From Symsagittifera roscoffensis (Eukaryota; Xenacoelomorpha; Acoela; Convolutidae): a stretch of DNA of 64,000 nucleotides. Both the position numbers and the translations under genes were made by a program. Numbering within the stretch: the stretch's first letter is position 1; each line of letters opens with the position of its first letter. Of the stretch, positions 40,240 to 51,385 are shown one piece after another. The notes under the pieces are model-generated. The model had not been told where the DNA came from. It saw only the letters and a program-made list of their open reading frames with translations, and searched no databases. Location: the NCBI RefSeq assembly GCF_963678635.1, contig NC_087062.1:75508349-75572348 (forward strand), given 5' to 3'.

Positions 40240-40320
40240 GCAGCCAGCAGGATTAAAACCTGCGCATGAAGAACCCATCTGATTCCGAGTCAGATGCCTT
40301 AGCCACTCGGCCATGGGTGC
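40240..40320 (-). pseudogene. tRNA-like copy, class U, CGG anticodon
   Basis: Class U with perfect CGG anticodon arm. T loop TTTTAAT. Confidence 0.7.
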
Positions 40321-40520
40321 TGCAAAAATTGAAAATCTGAAGAAAATTGCTATTGTATTTCAATGTGAAGTGTATAACTTAAATTGATTAAAAACAGCGG
40401 TTCTTTTTTAAAAAATTTGATTCCAAAAATCGCAAAATTTTACAAATCAAAACAAAAAATCTGACGCGAATACGGATCTTTCATCAACCTAAAAATTTGC
40501 CATTTCAGCCAGTGACAACC

Positions 40521-40601
40521 GCAGCCAGCAGAATTCAAACCTGCGCGTGAAGATCACATCTGATTTCAAGTCAGACGCCTTAACCGATCGGTCATGGCTG
40601 C
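40521..40601 (-). pseudogene. tRNA-Ser(TGA)-like copy, class K
   Basis: Class K with A box ATGACCGATCGG. Confidence 0.65.
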
Positions 40602-40804
40602 TGCAAACAATAAAAAAACTTAAGAAAATAGTTATTGTATCTCCATTCAACAGGTTTACTTAAATTTAAAAATTGATTGTAAACAGCTGTTTTTTTTGAA
40701 AAAACAGACGTCAAAAAACACTTTTAAACCGCAAAGAAAAAAATGCGACGCAAATATGCATTTTTCACCAAGTTACAAATCTACACTTTTTGCCAGTACA
40801 AAAA

Positions 40805-40886
40805 GCAGCCAGCAGGATTCAAACCGGCTTCGAAAAGATCACAACTGATTTCGAATCACACTCCTTATCCACTTGGCTATAGCTGC
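40805..40886 (-). pseudogene. tRNA-Ser(CGA)-like copy, class L
   Basis: Class L with GGATAAGG in the D loop. Confidence 0.75.
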
Positions 40887-41094
40887 TACGAAACACTCAA
40901 GGTCTCAACAAAAATACTCATTGTATTTTAGTGTAAATGTATATCTTGAATATCAGAAAATGATTGAAAACACCTGTTTTTTACAAAAAAATAGGTACCA
41001 AAAATCGCAAGTTTTCATAATGCAAACGAAGAAATTGGACGCAAATACGCATTTTTCAGCAATCATGAAATCTGCTTTTTTGCCAGTGTCAGTT

Positions 41095-41175
41095 TTAGCC
41101 AGCAGGACTCGAAACTACGCTGAAAAATCACATCTGACTTTGAGTCAGACGCCTCAACCACTTGGCCATGGCATA
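41095..41175 (-). pseudogene. tRNA-Leu(CAA)-like copy, class M
   Basis: Class M with a B-box change (GACTCGAAACT on the plus strand). Confidence 0.65.
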
Positions 41176-41387
41176 TACCAAAAACTCAACATCTCCACAA
41201 AAATAGCCATTGTATTTCAAAATAAATTGTATATCTTGAATCTTAAAAATTGATTAAAAACAGCTCTTCTTTTTTTCAAAAAATTAGGTACCAAAAATCG
41301 CAAAGTTTTATTAAGCAAGCGAAAAATCTGACGCGAACACGCATTTTTCAACAAGCTAAAAACCTGCCAATTCAGCCAGTGACAATC

Positions 41388-41468
41388 GCAGCCAGCAGGA
41401 TTCGCACCAGCTCGTGAAGATCACATCTGCTTTCGAGTCAGACGCCTTAACCAATCGGCCATGGCTGC
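41388..41468 (-). pseudogene. tRNA-Ser(CGA)-like copy, class P
   Basis: Class P, D loop GATTGGTTAAGG. Confidence 0.7.
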
Positions 41469-41664
41469 GGGCAACGATAAAAATCTGAAGAAAATAGCTA
41501 TTGTAGTTTCCATGCGAAATTTATATTTAAAAATTGATTATAAACACATGTTTTCTTTTGAAAAAAACAGACATCGAAAAACAATTTTAATCAGCAAAAA
41601 AAATGCGACGCAAATATGCATTTTCCACCAAGTTAAAAATCTACTCTTTTTGCCAGTACTAAGT

Positions 41665-41745
41665 GCAGCCAGCAGGATTCAAACCTGCTCCGACAAGCTC
41701 ACAACTGATTTCCTTCACACTCCATAACCACTTGGCCATAGCTGC
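41665..41745 (-). pseudogene. tRNA-like copy, class Q, anticodon lost
   Basis: Class Q with T loop TTTGAAT. Confidence 0.75.
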
Positions 41746-41954
41746 TACCACGAATTCAAGGTCTCAACAAAAATAGCCATTGTATTTCAGTGTAAAGTGT
41801 CTATCTTAAATCTTAAAAAATAATTAAAAACTGCTGATTTTTTCGAAAAAACAGGTAACAAAAGTTACAAGGTTTTATAATGCAAACGAAAAAATGTGAC
41901 GCAAACACGCATTTTTCAGCAATCTTGTAATCTGCTGTTTTGCCAGTGTCAATT

Positions 41955-42035
41955 TCAGCCAGCAGGATTCGAACCTACGCAACAATTTCGCATCTGACTT
42001 TGAGTCAGACGCCTTAACCACTTTGCAATGGCTGC
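41955..42035 (-). pseudogene. tRNA-like copy, class N, CAA anticodon
   Basis: Class N with perfect anticodon stem, A73 and 5' GCAGCCATTGC. Confidence 0.7.
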
Positions 42036-42251
42036 TACCAAATATTCAACATCTCAACAAAATTATCCATTGTATTTCAGCGTAAAATGTATATCTTGAA
42101 TCTAAAAAAATGAATGAAAAACAGCTGTTCTTTATTTCCATAACAAATAGGTAGCAAAAATCGCAAGGTTTTATAAAGCAAGCAAAAAATCTGCCGCGAA
42201 TACGCATTTTTCACCCGGCTAAAATCCTGCTAATTTTAGCCATTGACAACT

Positions 42252-42332
42252 GCAGCCAGCAGGATTCGAACCAGCTCGTGAAGATCACATCTGCTTTCGA
42301 GTCAGACGCCTTAACCACTCGGCCATGACTGC
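42252..42332 (-). pseudogene. P'/R hybrid tRNA-Ser(CGA)-like copy
   Basis: T arm and variable arm of P', D arm and 5' end of R. The switch lies in the shared TTTCGAGTCAGACG segment. Acceptor GCAGTCA/TGGCTGC pairs; A and B boxes are canonical. Remaining defects are one T-stem mismatch and pair 31-39. The exchange has joined the better halves of two decayed copies. Confidence 0.6.
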
Positions 42333-42539
42333 TCCCAATAATTAAAAATCTCAAGAAATAGCTATTGTCTTTCCATGCGGCATGTATATTTAAACTTAAA
42401 AAACTATTGGAAACAGCTGTTTTTTTTGAAAAAACAGATTTTAAAAACGATTTTATTTTAACAAGCAAATAATAAAATGCGACGCAAATATGCATTTTCC
42501 ACCAATTTGAAAATCTATTCTTTTTTGCCAGTACAAAGT

Positions 42540-42620
42540 GAACGCAGCATGATTCCAACCTGCACGTCAAGAGCACAACTGATTTCGCGTCACACTCCTT
42601 AACCAGTTGGCCATGGCTGC
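42540..42620 (-). pseudogene. tRNA-Ser(CGA)-like copy, class S
   Basis: Class S, U33 lost. Confidence 0.8.
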
Positions 42621-42831
42621 TGCCAAAAACTTATCGTCACACCGAAAATCGCCATTGTATTTCAATCTAAACTGTATATCTTGGATCTAAAAACAACAAT
42701 TAAAAACAACTGTTCCTCTTTTTCCAAAAAAGGTACTGAAAAATCGCAAACTATATAAAGCAAACGAAAAACCTGACGCAAATACGCATTTTTCAGGAAT
42801 CTAAAAATCTGCCATTTTGCCACTGTCAATC

Positions 42832-42913
42832 TCAGCCAGCAGGATTAAACCCTATGCGAAAAAAATCACCCTTCATTTCGAGTCAGACGCCTTAACCACT
42901 TGGCCATGGCTGC
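42832..42913 (-). pseudogene. tRNA-like copy, class O with CGA anticodon
   Basis: All sister O copies read CAA. Here one transition gives CGA. T arm decayed. 82 nt because of an extra A in the variable arm. Confidence 0.75.
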
Positions 42914-43130
42914 CGCCAAAAATTCAACATCTCAACAAAATTATCCATTGTATTTCAGTGTAAAATGTATATCTTGAATCTAAAAAAAATGAATAAAAAA
43001 CAGCTGTTCTTTATTTCCATAAAAAATAGGTAGCAAAAATCGCAAGGTTTTATAAAGCAAGCGAAAAATCTGACGCGAATACGCATTTTTCACCCAGCTA
43101 AAATCCTGCTAATTTTAGCCAGTGACAACT

Positions 43131-43211
43131 GCAGCCTGCAGGATTCGAACCAGCTCGTGAAGATCACATCTGCTTTCGAGTCAGACGCGTTATCCACTCG
43201 GCCATGGCTGC
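43131..43211 (-). pseudogene. tRNA-Ser(CGA)-like copy, class P'
   Basis: Class P' with CCTGCAGG at the 3' end, changing one acceptor pair. Confidence 0.65.
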
Positions 43212-43413
43212 GTGAAATAAAAAAAATTTGAAGAAAATAGCTATTGTAATTCCATGTGACAAGTATTTTTAAATTTAAAAATTGATTTAAAGAGCTGTTT
43301 TTTTTTGAAAAAACAGACATCGAAAACGATTTTTGAACAGCAAAAAAAAACATGCGACGCAAATATGCATTTTTCACCAATTTAAAAATCTAATCGTTTT
43401 CCCAGTACAAAGC

Positions 43414-43495
43414 GCAACCAGCAGGATTCGAAACTTTTCCGACAAGCTCTCAACTGATTTCGAATCACACTCCTTACCCACACGGCCATAGCTAC
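43414..43495 (-). pseudogene. tRNA-Ser(CGA)-like copy, class H
   Basis: Class H, sister of 26377. Confidence 0.75.
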
Positions 43496-43706
43496 TAACA
43501 AAATTAAACGTCTCAACAAAAATAGCCATTGTATTTCCGTGAAAAGTGTACATCTTGAACCTTATAAAATGACTAAAAACAGCTGTTTTTTTTTTCAAAA
43601 AAATAGGTACCAAAAATCGCAAGTTTTTATAAAGCAAACGAAAAAATCTGACGCGAATACGCATTTACATCAATCTATAATTTTGCCATTTCAGCCAGTG
43701 TGAGTC

Positions 43707-43787
43707 GCCGCCAGCATGATTCGAACGTGTGCGTGGAGATCACATTTGTTTTCGAGTCAGACGCCTTAACCACTCGTGCATGCCTGG
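43707..43787 (-). pseudogene. tRNA-Ser(CGA)-like copy, class I
   Basis: Class I, sister of 11432 and 51020. Confidence 0.8.
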
Positions 43788-43991
43788 TGCCAACGATTGA
43801 AAGTCTCAACAAAAATCGCATTGGTGTTTCAGTGTAAAGTGTATATCTTAAATTCAAAAATGGATAAAGAACATCTGTTCTTTTCCTTCAAAAAACATAC
43901 AAAAAGTGCAATATTTTGAAAAGCAAAAAAAATCGGACTCAAATATGCATTTACAGCAATCTAAAGATCTGCTTTTTTGCCAGCATAAATA

Positions 43992-44072
43992 GCAAACAGA
44001 AGGATTCGGACCTGCAAGCGAAGACCACATCTGATTTTAGGTCAGACGCCTTAACTATTCGGCCATGAATGC
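43992..44072 (-). pseudogene. tRNA-like copy, class J, TAA anticodon
   Basis: J(TAA) with loop CCTAAAA, so U33 is C. Confidence 0.7.
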
Positions 44073-44546
44073 TGCGAAAGATTGAAAAAATCAACAAAAG
44101 CGGAATGTAATTCAGGGTAAAATGTATATGTTTAAAAGTTGGGTTCGAAATGTCGTTTTCCTTTTTCAAAAAATAGATACCACAAACCGCAATAAACAAG
44201 ACTCGAGGTTGTAAGTCAATGAGGACTGTATATTTTTATTCTGACAAACTGATTAAAATCAGCTGACCTATTTTTTTTTCAAAGAACAGATGCGAACAAC
44301 CACAAACGTTTATAATACAATAGAAAACATCTGACGCCAATACGAATCTTTTATCAACCTAAAATTGTACTAGCCATTGTATTTCAATGTGAAGTGTATA
44401 TCTTATATCTTAAAATTGATTAAAAACAGCAGTTCTTTTTTTCGAAAAAAAAGATTTCAAAAATTTTACAAATCAAAACAAAAAATCTGACGCAAATACG
44501 AATCTTTCATCAACTTAAAAATCTGCCATTTCAGCCAGTGACAATC
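44073..44546 (-). other. Composite spacer without tRNA
   Basis: Same fused spacer as 27036-27516, slightly shortened. Confidence 0.7.
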
Positions 44547-44627
44547 GCAGCCAGCAAGATTCGAACCTGCGCGTGAAGTTCTCAACTGATTTCGAGTCAG
44601 ACGCCTTAACCACTCGGGCATGACTGC
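44547..44627 (-). tRNA. tRNA-Ser(CGA)-like, class R, nearly intact
   Basis: As 29243, except that base 10 of the D stem has changed (ATGCCCGAG). Confidence 0.4.
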
Positions 44628-44837
44628 TCCCAATAATTAAAAATCTCAAGAAATAGCTATTGTATTTCCATGCGACATGTATATTTAAACTTAAAAAACT
44701 ATTAGAAACAGCTGTTTTTTTTGAAAAAACAGATTTTAAAAAACGATTTTTATTTTAACAAGCAAACAATAAAATGCGACGCAAAAATGCATTTTCCACC
44801 AATTTGAAAATCTATTCTTTTTTTGCCAGTACAAAGT

Positions 44838-44918
44838 GAACGCAGCATGATTCCAACCTGCACGTCAAGAGCACAACTGATTTCGCGGCACACTCCGTAA
44901 CCAGTTGGCCATGGCTGC
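44838..44918 (-). pseudogene. tRNA-Ser(CGA)-like copy, class S
   Basis: Class S with GCGGCACACTCCG changes. Confidence 0.8.
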
Positions 44919-45131
44919 TGCCAAAAACTTATCGTCACAACGAAAATCGCCATTGTATTTCAATCTAAAATGTATATCTTGGATCTAAAAACAACGATTA
45001 AATACAACTGTTCCTCTTTTTCCAAAAAAAGGTACTGAAAAATCGCAAACTATATAAAGCAAACGAAAAAACCTGACGCAAATACGCATTTTTCAGGAAT
45101 CTAAAAATCTGCCATTTTGCCAGTGTCAATC

Positions 45132-45212
45132 TCAGCCAGCAGGACTCGAACCTACGCGGAAAAATCACATCTGACTTTCATTCAGACGCCTCAACCACTT
45201 GGCCATGGCATA
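45132..45212 (-). pseudogene. O/M hybrid tRNA-like copy, GAA anticodon
   Basis: 3' flank from class O, body from class M. The anticodon loop ATGAAAG reads GAA (Phe), the only such copy. G73. B box canonical. Confidence 0.65.
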
Positions 45213-45426
45213 TACCAAAAACTCAACATCTCCACAAAAATAGCCATTGTATTTCAAAACAAATTGTATATCTTGAAACTTAAAAATTGATTAAAAACCG
45301 CTGTTCTTTTTTTCTCAAAAAATTAGGTACCAAAAATCGCAAGGTTTTATAAAGCAAGCGAAAAATCTGACGCGAACACGCATTTTTCAACAAGCTGAAA
45401 ACCTGCCAATTCAGCCAGTGACAATC

Positions 45427-45507
45427 GCAGCCAGCAGGATTCGCACCAGCTCGTGAAGATCACATCTGCTTTCGAGTCAGACGCCTTAACCAATCGGCCA
45501 TGGCTGC
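45427..45507 (-). pseudogene. tRNA-Ser(CGA)-like copy, class P
   Basis: Class P. Confidence 0.7.
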
Positions 45508-45706
45508 GGGCAACGATAAAAATCTGAAGAAAAAAGCTATTGTAGTTTCCATGCGAAATTTATATTTAAAAATTGATTAAAAACACATGTTTTCTTTTGA
45601 AAAAAACAGACATCGAAAAACATTTTTAAACAGCAAAGAAAAAAATGCGACGCAAAGATGCATTTTTCAACAAGTTACAAATCTACACATTTCGCCAGTA
45701 CAAAAA

Positions 45707-45788
45707 GCAGCCAGCAGGATTCAAACCGGCTTCGAAAAGATCACAACTGATTTCGAATCACACTCCTTAACCACTTGGCTATAGCTGC
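45707..45788 (-). pseudogene. tRNA-Ser(CGA)-like copy, class L
   Basis: Class L, closest to 12713 (ACACATTTCGCC trailer). Confidence 0.75.
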
Positions 45789-45996
45789 TACTAAACACTC
45801 AAGGTCTCAACAAAAATACTCATTGTATTTCAGTGTAAATGTATACCTTGAATATCAGAAAATGATTGAAAACAGCTGTTTTTTACAAAAAAATAGGTAC
45901 CAAAAATTGCAAGTTTTCATAATGCAAACGAAGAAATTGGACGCAAATACGCATTTTTCAGCAATCTTGAAATCTGCTTTTTTGCCAGTGTCAGTT

Positions 45997-46077
45997 TCAG
46001 CCAGCAGGACTCGAACCTACGCGGAAAAATCACATCTGAATTTGAGTCAGACGCCTCAACCACTTGGCCATGGCATA
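45997..46077 (-). pseudogene. tRNA-Leu(CAA)-like copy, class M
   Basis: Class M, A73, B box canonical. Position 38 changed (CTCAAAT loop). Confidence 0.6.
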
Positions 46078-46291
46078 TACCAAAAACTCAACATCTCCAC
46101 AAAAATAGCCATTGTGTTTCACAACAAATTGTATATCTTGAAACTTAAAAATTGATTAAAAACCGCTGTTCTTTTTTTTTCAAAAAATTAGGTACCAAAA
46201 ATCGCAAGGTTTTATAAAGCAAGCGAAAAATCTGACGCGAACACGCATTTTTCAACAAGCTGAAAACCTGCCAATTCAGCCACTGACAATC

Positions 46292-46372
46292 GCAGCCAGC
46301 AGGATTCGCACCAGCTCGTGAAGATCACATCTGCTTTCGAGTCAGAAGCCTTAACCAATCGGCCATGGCTGC
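46292..46372 (-). pseudogene. tRNA-Ser(CGA)-like copy, class P
   Basis: Class P with GTCAGAAGCC at the anticodon/D junction. Confidence 0.7.
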
Positions 46373-46569
46373 GGGCAACGATAAAAATCTGAAGAAAATA
46401 GTTATTGTAGTTTCCATGCGAAATTTATATTTAAAAATTGATTAAAAACACATGTTTTCTTTTGAAAAAAACAGACATCGAAAAACCAATTTTAATCAGC
46501 AAAAAAAATGCGACGCAAATATGCATTTTCCATCAAGTTAAAAATCTACTCTTTTTGCCAGTACTAAGT

Positions 46570-46638
46570 GCAGCCAGCAGGATTCAAACCTGCTCCGACA
46601 AGCTCACAACTGATTTCCTTCACACTCCATAACCACTA
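46570..46638 (-). pseudogene. Class Q copy truncated at the 5' end
   Basis: Stops in the D loop (AACCACTA on the plus strand) and joins the spacer of an I-type unit (GGTGTTTCAGTG). The acceptor 5' strand is missing. Confidence 0.75.
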
Positions 46639-46808
46639 GGTGTTTCAGTGTAAAGTGTATATCTTAAATTCAAAAATGGATAAAGAACATCTGTTCTTTT
46701 TCTTCAAAAAAACATACAAAAAGTGCAATATTTTGAAAAGCAAAAAAAATCGGACTCAAATATGCAATTACAGCAATCTAAAGATCTGCTTTTTTGCCAG
46801 TACAGATA

Positions 46809-46889
46809 GCAAACAGAAGGATTCGGACCTGCAAGCAAAGACCACATCTGATTTACAGTCAGACACCCTAACTATTCGGCCAAGACTGC
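46809..46889 (-). pseudogene. tRNA-like copy, class J, GTA anticodon
   Basis: J(GTA), followed by a spacer junction near 47000 (ATACCAAATATGCATT). Confidence 0.7.
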
Positions 46890-47053
46890 TGCGAAAGGTT
46901 GAAAAACTCAACAAAATCGCATCGAAATTCAGGGAAAAAAGAATATGAAAACTTTAAAAATTAGGTTCCACTTGATATATTTTTTTGAAGAATACATACC
47001 AAATATGCATTTTTCACCAATTTAAAAATCTAATCGTTTTCCCAGTACAAAGC

Positions 47054-47135
47054 GCAACCAGCAGGATTCGAAATTTTTCCGACAAGCTCTCAACTGATTT
47101 CGAATCACACTCCTTACCCTCACGGCCATAGCTAC
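47054..47135 (-). pseudogene. tRNA-Ser(CGA)-like copy, class H
   Basis: Class H, T arm lost. Confidence 0.75.
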
Positions 47136-47346
47136 TAACAAAATTAAACGTCTCAACAAAAATAGCCATCGTATTTCAGTGAAAAGTGTACATCTTGAAC
47201 CTTATAAAATGACTAAAAACAGCTGTTTTTTTTCAAAAAAAAATAGGTACCAAAAATCGCAAGTTTTTATAAAGCAAACGAAAAAATCTGACGCGAATAC
47301 GCATTTACATCAATCTATAATTTTGCCATTTCAGCCAGTCTGAGTC

Positions 47347-47427
47347 GCCGCCAGCAAGATTTGAACATGTGCGTGAAGATCACATTTGTTTTTAAGTCAG
47401 ACGCCTTAACCACTCAGGCATGCCTGG
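47347..47427 (-). pseudogene. tRNA-like copy, class I', TAA anticodon
   Basis: I' body with I-type 3' flank (CTGAGTCGCCGCCAGCAAG). Confidence 0.75.
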
Positions 47428-47629
47428 TAACAACGATTGATAGTGTCAACAAAAATCTTATTTGTGTTTCTGTGTAAAGTGTATATCTTAATTTCAAAAA
47501 TTGATAAAGAACATCTGTTCTTTTTTCTTCAAAAAAACATATAAAGTGCAATATTTGGAAAAGCAAAAAATCTGACCCAAATATGCAGTTTCAGCAATCT
47601 AAAGATCTGCTTTTTTGCCAGTACAGATA

Positions 47630-47710
47630 GCAAACAGAAGGATTCGGACCTGCAAGCAAAGACCACATCTGATTTACAGTCAGACGCCCTAACTATTCGG
47701 CCAAGACTGC
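47630..47710 (-). pseudogene. tRNA-like copy, class J, GTA anticodon
   Basis: J(GTA) in the second partial HOR III copy. Confidence 0.7.
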
Positions 47711-48028
47711 TGCGAAAGGTTGAAAAACTCAACAAAATCCGATTATCATTCAGGGAAAAAAGAGTAAGTAAATTTGAAAATATTGGGTTCCACTTGACAT
47801 TTCTTTTCAAAAAACGGATACCAAAAACCGCAATAACCGAGAATCGTGATTGTAACTCAGTGTGGACTGTATATCTTTACTTTGAAAAACTGATTAAAAC
47901 AGCTGTCCTGTTTTTTTTTAAAAACAGATGCAAAAAACCACAAAAATCAATAATACAATAGAAAACATCTGACGCGAAAACGAATCTTTCATCAACCTAA
48001 AATTCTACAAATTAAACCAGTGACAATC
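47711..48028 (-). other. Composite spacer, one tRNA lost
   Basis: Counterpart of 31329-31646. Confidence 0.65.
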
Positions 48029-48109
48029 GCAGCCAGCAGAATTCGAACCTGCGCGTGAATATCACAGCTAACTTCGAGTCAGACGCCTTAACTATTCGGC
48101 CATGACTGC
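48029..48109 (-). pseudogene. tRNA-Ser(CGA)-like copy, class T
   Basis: Class T. Confidence 0.6.
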
Positions 48110-48426
48110 TGCGAAATATTGAAAAACTCAACAAAGTCGCATCGAAATTCAGGGAAAAAAGGATAAGAAAACTTTAAAAATTGGGTTCCACTTGATATAT
48201 TTTTTTGAAGAATACATACCAAAATCTGCAATAACCCAGAATTGAGATTGTAACTCAGTGTGGACTAAATATCTTTAATTTGACAAACTGATTAAAAACA
48301 GCTGTCCTATTTTTTTTTAAAAACAGATGCAAAAATCACAAAAATCTATAAAACAATAGAAAACCTCTGACGCGAATACGAATCTTTAATCAAACTAAAA
48401 ATCTACCATTTGAGCCGGTGACAATC
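48110..48426 (-). other. Composite spacer, one tRNA lost
   Basis: Counterpart of 31728-32042. Confidence 0.65.
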
Positions 48427-48507
48427 GCAGCCAGCAGGATTAAAACATGCGCATGAAGAACCCATCTGATTCCGAGTCAGATGCCTTAGCCACTCGGCCA
48501 TGGGTGC
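48427..48507 (-). pseudogene. tRNA-like copy, class U, CGG anticodon
   Basis: Class U with an added T-stem change (AAAACATGC on the plus strand). Confidence 0.7.
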
Positions 48508-48708
48508 TGCAAAAATTGAAAATCTGAAGAAAATAGCTATAGTATTTCAATGTGAAGTGTATAACTTAAATTGATTAAAAACAGCGGCTCTTTTTTTTTA
48601 AAATTAGATTCCCAAAATCGCAAAATTTTACAAATCAAAACAAAAAATCTGACGCGAATACGGATCTTTCATCAACCTAAAAATTTGCCATTTCAGCCAG
48701 TGACAACC

Positions 48709-48789
48709 GCAGCCAGCAGAATTCAAACCTGCGCGTGAAGATCACATCTGATTTCAAGTCAGACGCCTTAACCGATCGGCCATGGCTGC
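48709..48789 (-). pseudogene. tRNA-Ser(TGA)-like copy, class K
   Basis: Class K, A box TGGCCGATCGG. Confidence 0.65.
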
Positions 48790-48992
48790 TGCAAACAATA
48801 AAAAAACTTAAGAAAATAGTTATTGTATCTCCATTCAACAGGTTTACTTAAATTTAAAAATTGATTGTAAACAGCTGTTTTTTTTGAAAAAACAGACATC
48901 AAAAAACACTTTTAAACAGCAAAGAAAAAAATGCGACGCAAATATGCATTTTTCACCAAGTTACAAATCTACACTTTTTGCCAGTACAAAAA

Positions 48993-49074
48993 GCAGCCAG
49001 CAGGATTCAAACCGGCTTCGAAAAGATCACAACTGATTTCGAATCACACTCCTTATCCACTAGGCTATAGCTGC
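48993..49074 (-). pseudogene. tRNA-Ser(CGA)-like copy, class L
   Basis: Class L, sister of 40805. Confidence 0.75.
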
Positions 49075-49282
49075 TACGAAACACTCAAGGTCTCAACAAA
49101 AATACTCATTGTATTTTAGTGTAAATGTATATCTTGAATATCAGAAAATGATTGAAAACACCTGTTTTTTACAAAAAAATAGGTACCAAAAATCGCAAGT
49201 TTTCATAATGCAAACGAAGAAAGTGGACGCAAATACTCATTTTTCAGCAATCTTGAAATCTGCTTTTCTGCCAGTGTCAGTT

Positions 49283-49363
49283 TTAGCCAGCAGGACTCGA
49301 ACCTACGCTGAAAAATCACATCTGACTTTGAGTCAGACGCCTCAACCACTTGGCCATGGCATA
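49283..49363 (-). pseudogene. tRNA-Leu(CAA)-like copy, class M
   Basis: Class M with perfect CAA anticodon arm, canonical B box and A73. Acceptor pairs 2-3 mismatched. Confidence 0.6.
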
Positions 49364-49579
49364 TACCAAAAACTCAACATCTCCACAAAAATAGCCATTG
49401 TATTTCAAAATAAATTGTATATCTTGAATCTTAAAAAATGATTAAAAACAGCTCTTCTTTTTTTTTTCAAAAAATTAGGTACCAAAAATGGCAAGGTTTT
49501 ATAAAGCAAGCGAAAAAATCTGACGCGAACACGCATTTTTCAACAAGCTAAAAACCTGCCAATTCAGCCAGTGACAATC

Positions 49580-49660
49580 GCAGCCAGCAGGATTCGCACC
49601 AGCTCGTGAAGATCACATCTGCTTTCGAGTCAGACGCCTTAACCAAACGGCCATGGCTGC
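49580..49660 (-). pseudogene. tRNA-Ser(CGA)-like copy, class P
   Basis: Class P, D loop CGTTTGGTTAAGG. Confidence 0.7.
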
Positions 49661-49857
49661 GGGCAACGATAAAAATCTGAAGAAAATAGCTATTGTAGTT
49701 TCCATGCGAAATTTATATTTAAAAATTGATTAAAAACACATGTTTTCTTTTGAAAAAAAACAGACATCGAAAAACAATTTTAATCAGCAAAAAAAATGCG
49801 ACGCAAATATGAATTTTCCACCAAGTTAAAAATCTACTCTTTTTGCCAGTACTAAGT

Positions 49858-49938
49858 GCAGCCAGCAGGATTCAAACCTGCTCCGACAAGCTCACAACTG
49901 ATTTCCTTCACAATCCATAACCACTTGGCCATAGCTGC
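49858..49938 (-). pseudogene. tRNA-like copy, class Q, anticodon lost
   Basis: Class Q. Confidence 0.75.
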
Positions 49939-50147
49939 TACCAAGAATTCAAGGTCTCAACAAAAATAGCCATTGTATTTCAGTGTAAAGTGTCTATCTT
50001 GAATCTTAAAAAATAATTAAAAACTGCTGATTTTTTCAAAAAAACAGGTAACAAAAGTTACAAGTTTTTATAATGCAAACGAAAAAATCTGACGCAAACA
50101 CGCATTTTTCAGAAATCTTGAAATCTGCTGTTTTGCCAGTGTCAATT

Positions 50148-50228
50148 TCAGCCAGCAGGATTCGAACCTACGCAACAATTTCGCATCTGACTTTGAGTCA
50201 GACGCCTTAACCACTTTGCAATGGCTGC
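50148..50228 (-). pseudogene. tRNA-like copy, class N, CAA anticodon
   Basis: Class N, sister of 41955, A73. Confidence 0.7.
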
Positions 50229-50444
50229 TACCAAATATTCAACATCTCAACAAAATTATCCATTGTATTTCAGTATAAAATGTATATCTTGAATCTAAAA
50301 AAATGAATAAAAAACAGCTGTTCTTTATTTCCATAACAAATAGGTAGCAAAAATCGCAAGGTTTTATAAAGCAAGCAAAAAATCTGCCGCGAATACGCAG
50401 TTTTCACCCGGCTAAAATCCTGCTAATTTTAGCCATTGACAACT

Positions 50445-50525
50445 GCAGCCAGCAGGATTCCAACCAGCTCGTGAAGATCACATCTGCTTTCGAGTCAGAC
50501 GCGTTATCCACTCGGCCATGGCTGC
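50445..50525 (-). pseudogene. tRNA-Ser(CGA)-like copy, class P'
   Basis: Class P' with GATTCCAACC (B box GGTTGGAATCC). Confidence 0.65.
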
Positions 50526-50728
50526 GTGAAATGATAAAAATTTGAAGAAAATAGCTATTGTATTTCCATGCGACATGTATTTTTAAATTTAAAAATTGAT
50601 TTAAAACTGCTGTTTTTTTTTGAAAAAACAGACATCGAAAAACAATTTTAAACAGCAAATAAAAACATGCGAAGCAAATATGCATTTTTCACCAATTTAA
50701 AAATCTAATCGTTTTCCCAGTACAAAGC

Positions 50729-50810
50729 GCAACCAGCAGAATTCGAAACTTTTCCGACAAGCTCTCAACTGATTTCGAATGACAATCCTTACCCACACGG
50801 CCATAGCTAC
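50729..50810 (-). pseudogene. tRNA-Ser(CGA)-like copy, class H
   Basis: Class H with GAATGACAATCC in the anticodon/D junction. Confidence 0.75.
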
Positions 50811-51019
50811 TAACAAATTTAAACGTCTCAACGAAAATAGCCATTGTATTTCAGTGAAAAGTGTACATCTTGAACCTTATAAAATGACTAAAAACAGCTG
50901 TTTTTTTTCAAAAAAATAGGTACCAAAAATCGCAAGTTTTTTTAAAGCAAACGAAAAAATCTGACGCGAATACGCATTTACATCAATCTATAATTTTGCC
51001 ATTTCAGCCAGTGTGAGTC

Positions 51020-51100
51020 GCCGCCAGCATGATTCGAACGTGTGCGTGGAGATCACATTTGTTTTCGAGTCAGACGCCTTAACCACTCGTGCATGCCTGG
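51020..51100 (-). pseudogene. tRNA-Ser(CGA)-like copy, class I
   Basis: Class I, sister of 43707. Confidence 0.8.
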
Positions 51101-51304
51101 TGCCAACGATTGAAAGTCTCAACAAAAATCGCATTGGTGTTTCAGTGTAAAAAGTATATCTTAAATTCAAAAATGGATAAAGAACATCTGTTCTTTTTCT
51201 TCAAAAAACATACAAAAAGTGCAATATTTTGAAAAGCAAAAAAAATCGGACTCAAATATGCATTTACAGCAATCTAAAGATCTGCTTTTTTGCCAGTATA
51301 AATA

Positions 51305-51385
51305 GCAAACAGAAGGATTCGGACCTGCAAGCGAAGACCACATCTGATTTTAAGTCAGACGCCTTAACTATTCGGCCATGAATGC
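51305..51385 (-). pseudogene. tRNA-like copy, class J, TAA anticodon
   Basis: J(TAA) with perfect anticodon arm. Confidence 0.7.

Larger units (their letters stand above)
39158..42035 (-). repeat. HOR III, partial diverged copy
   Basis: Repeats the order I', J(GTA), T, U, K, L, M, P, Q, N with more base changes than copies 1 and 2. It then breaks into a P/R hybrid at 42252. Confidence 0.8.
47347..50228 (-). repeat. HOR III, second partial diverged copy
   Basis: Same order I', J(GTA), T, U, K, L, M, P, Q, N as 39158-42035, at an offset of about 8190 bp. The shared elements include the AGCTGCTACG flank of the L unit. It is followed by P', H, I, J(TAA), R, S, O and a further I'-J-T-U run to 53.9 kb. 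Confidence 0.8.

Noticed and set aside
45775-46155. Open reading frames of 60-126 codons, e.g. 45775-46155, 40873-41253, 31033-31410 and 5282-5656, with repeated peptides such as HGRVVKASDSK and QDSNL
   Set aside because: They are translations through tRNA bodies and spacers. The repeated peptide motifs are the D, anticodon and T arms read as protein, and the same ORFs appear wherever the same unit class occurs. No domain or independent coding signal is seen.
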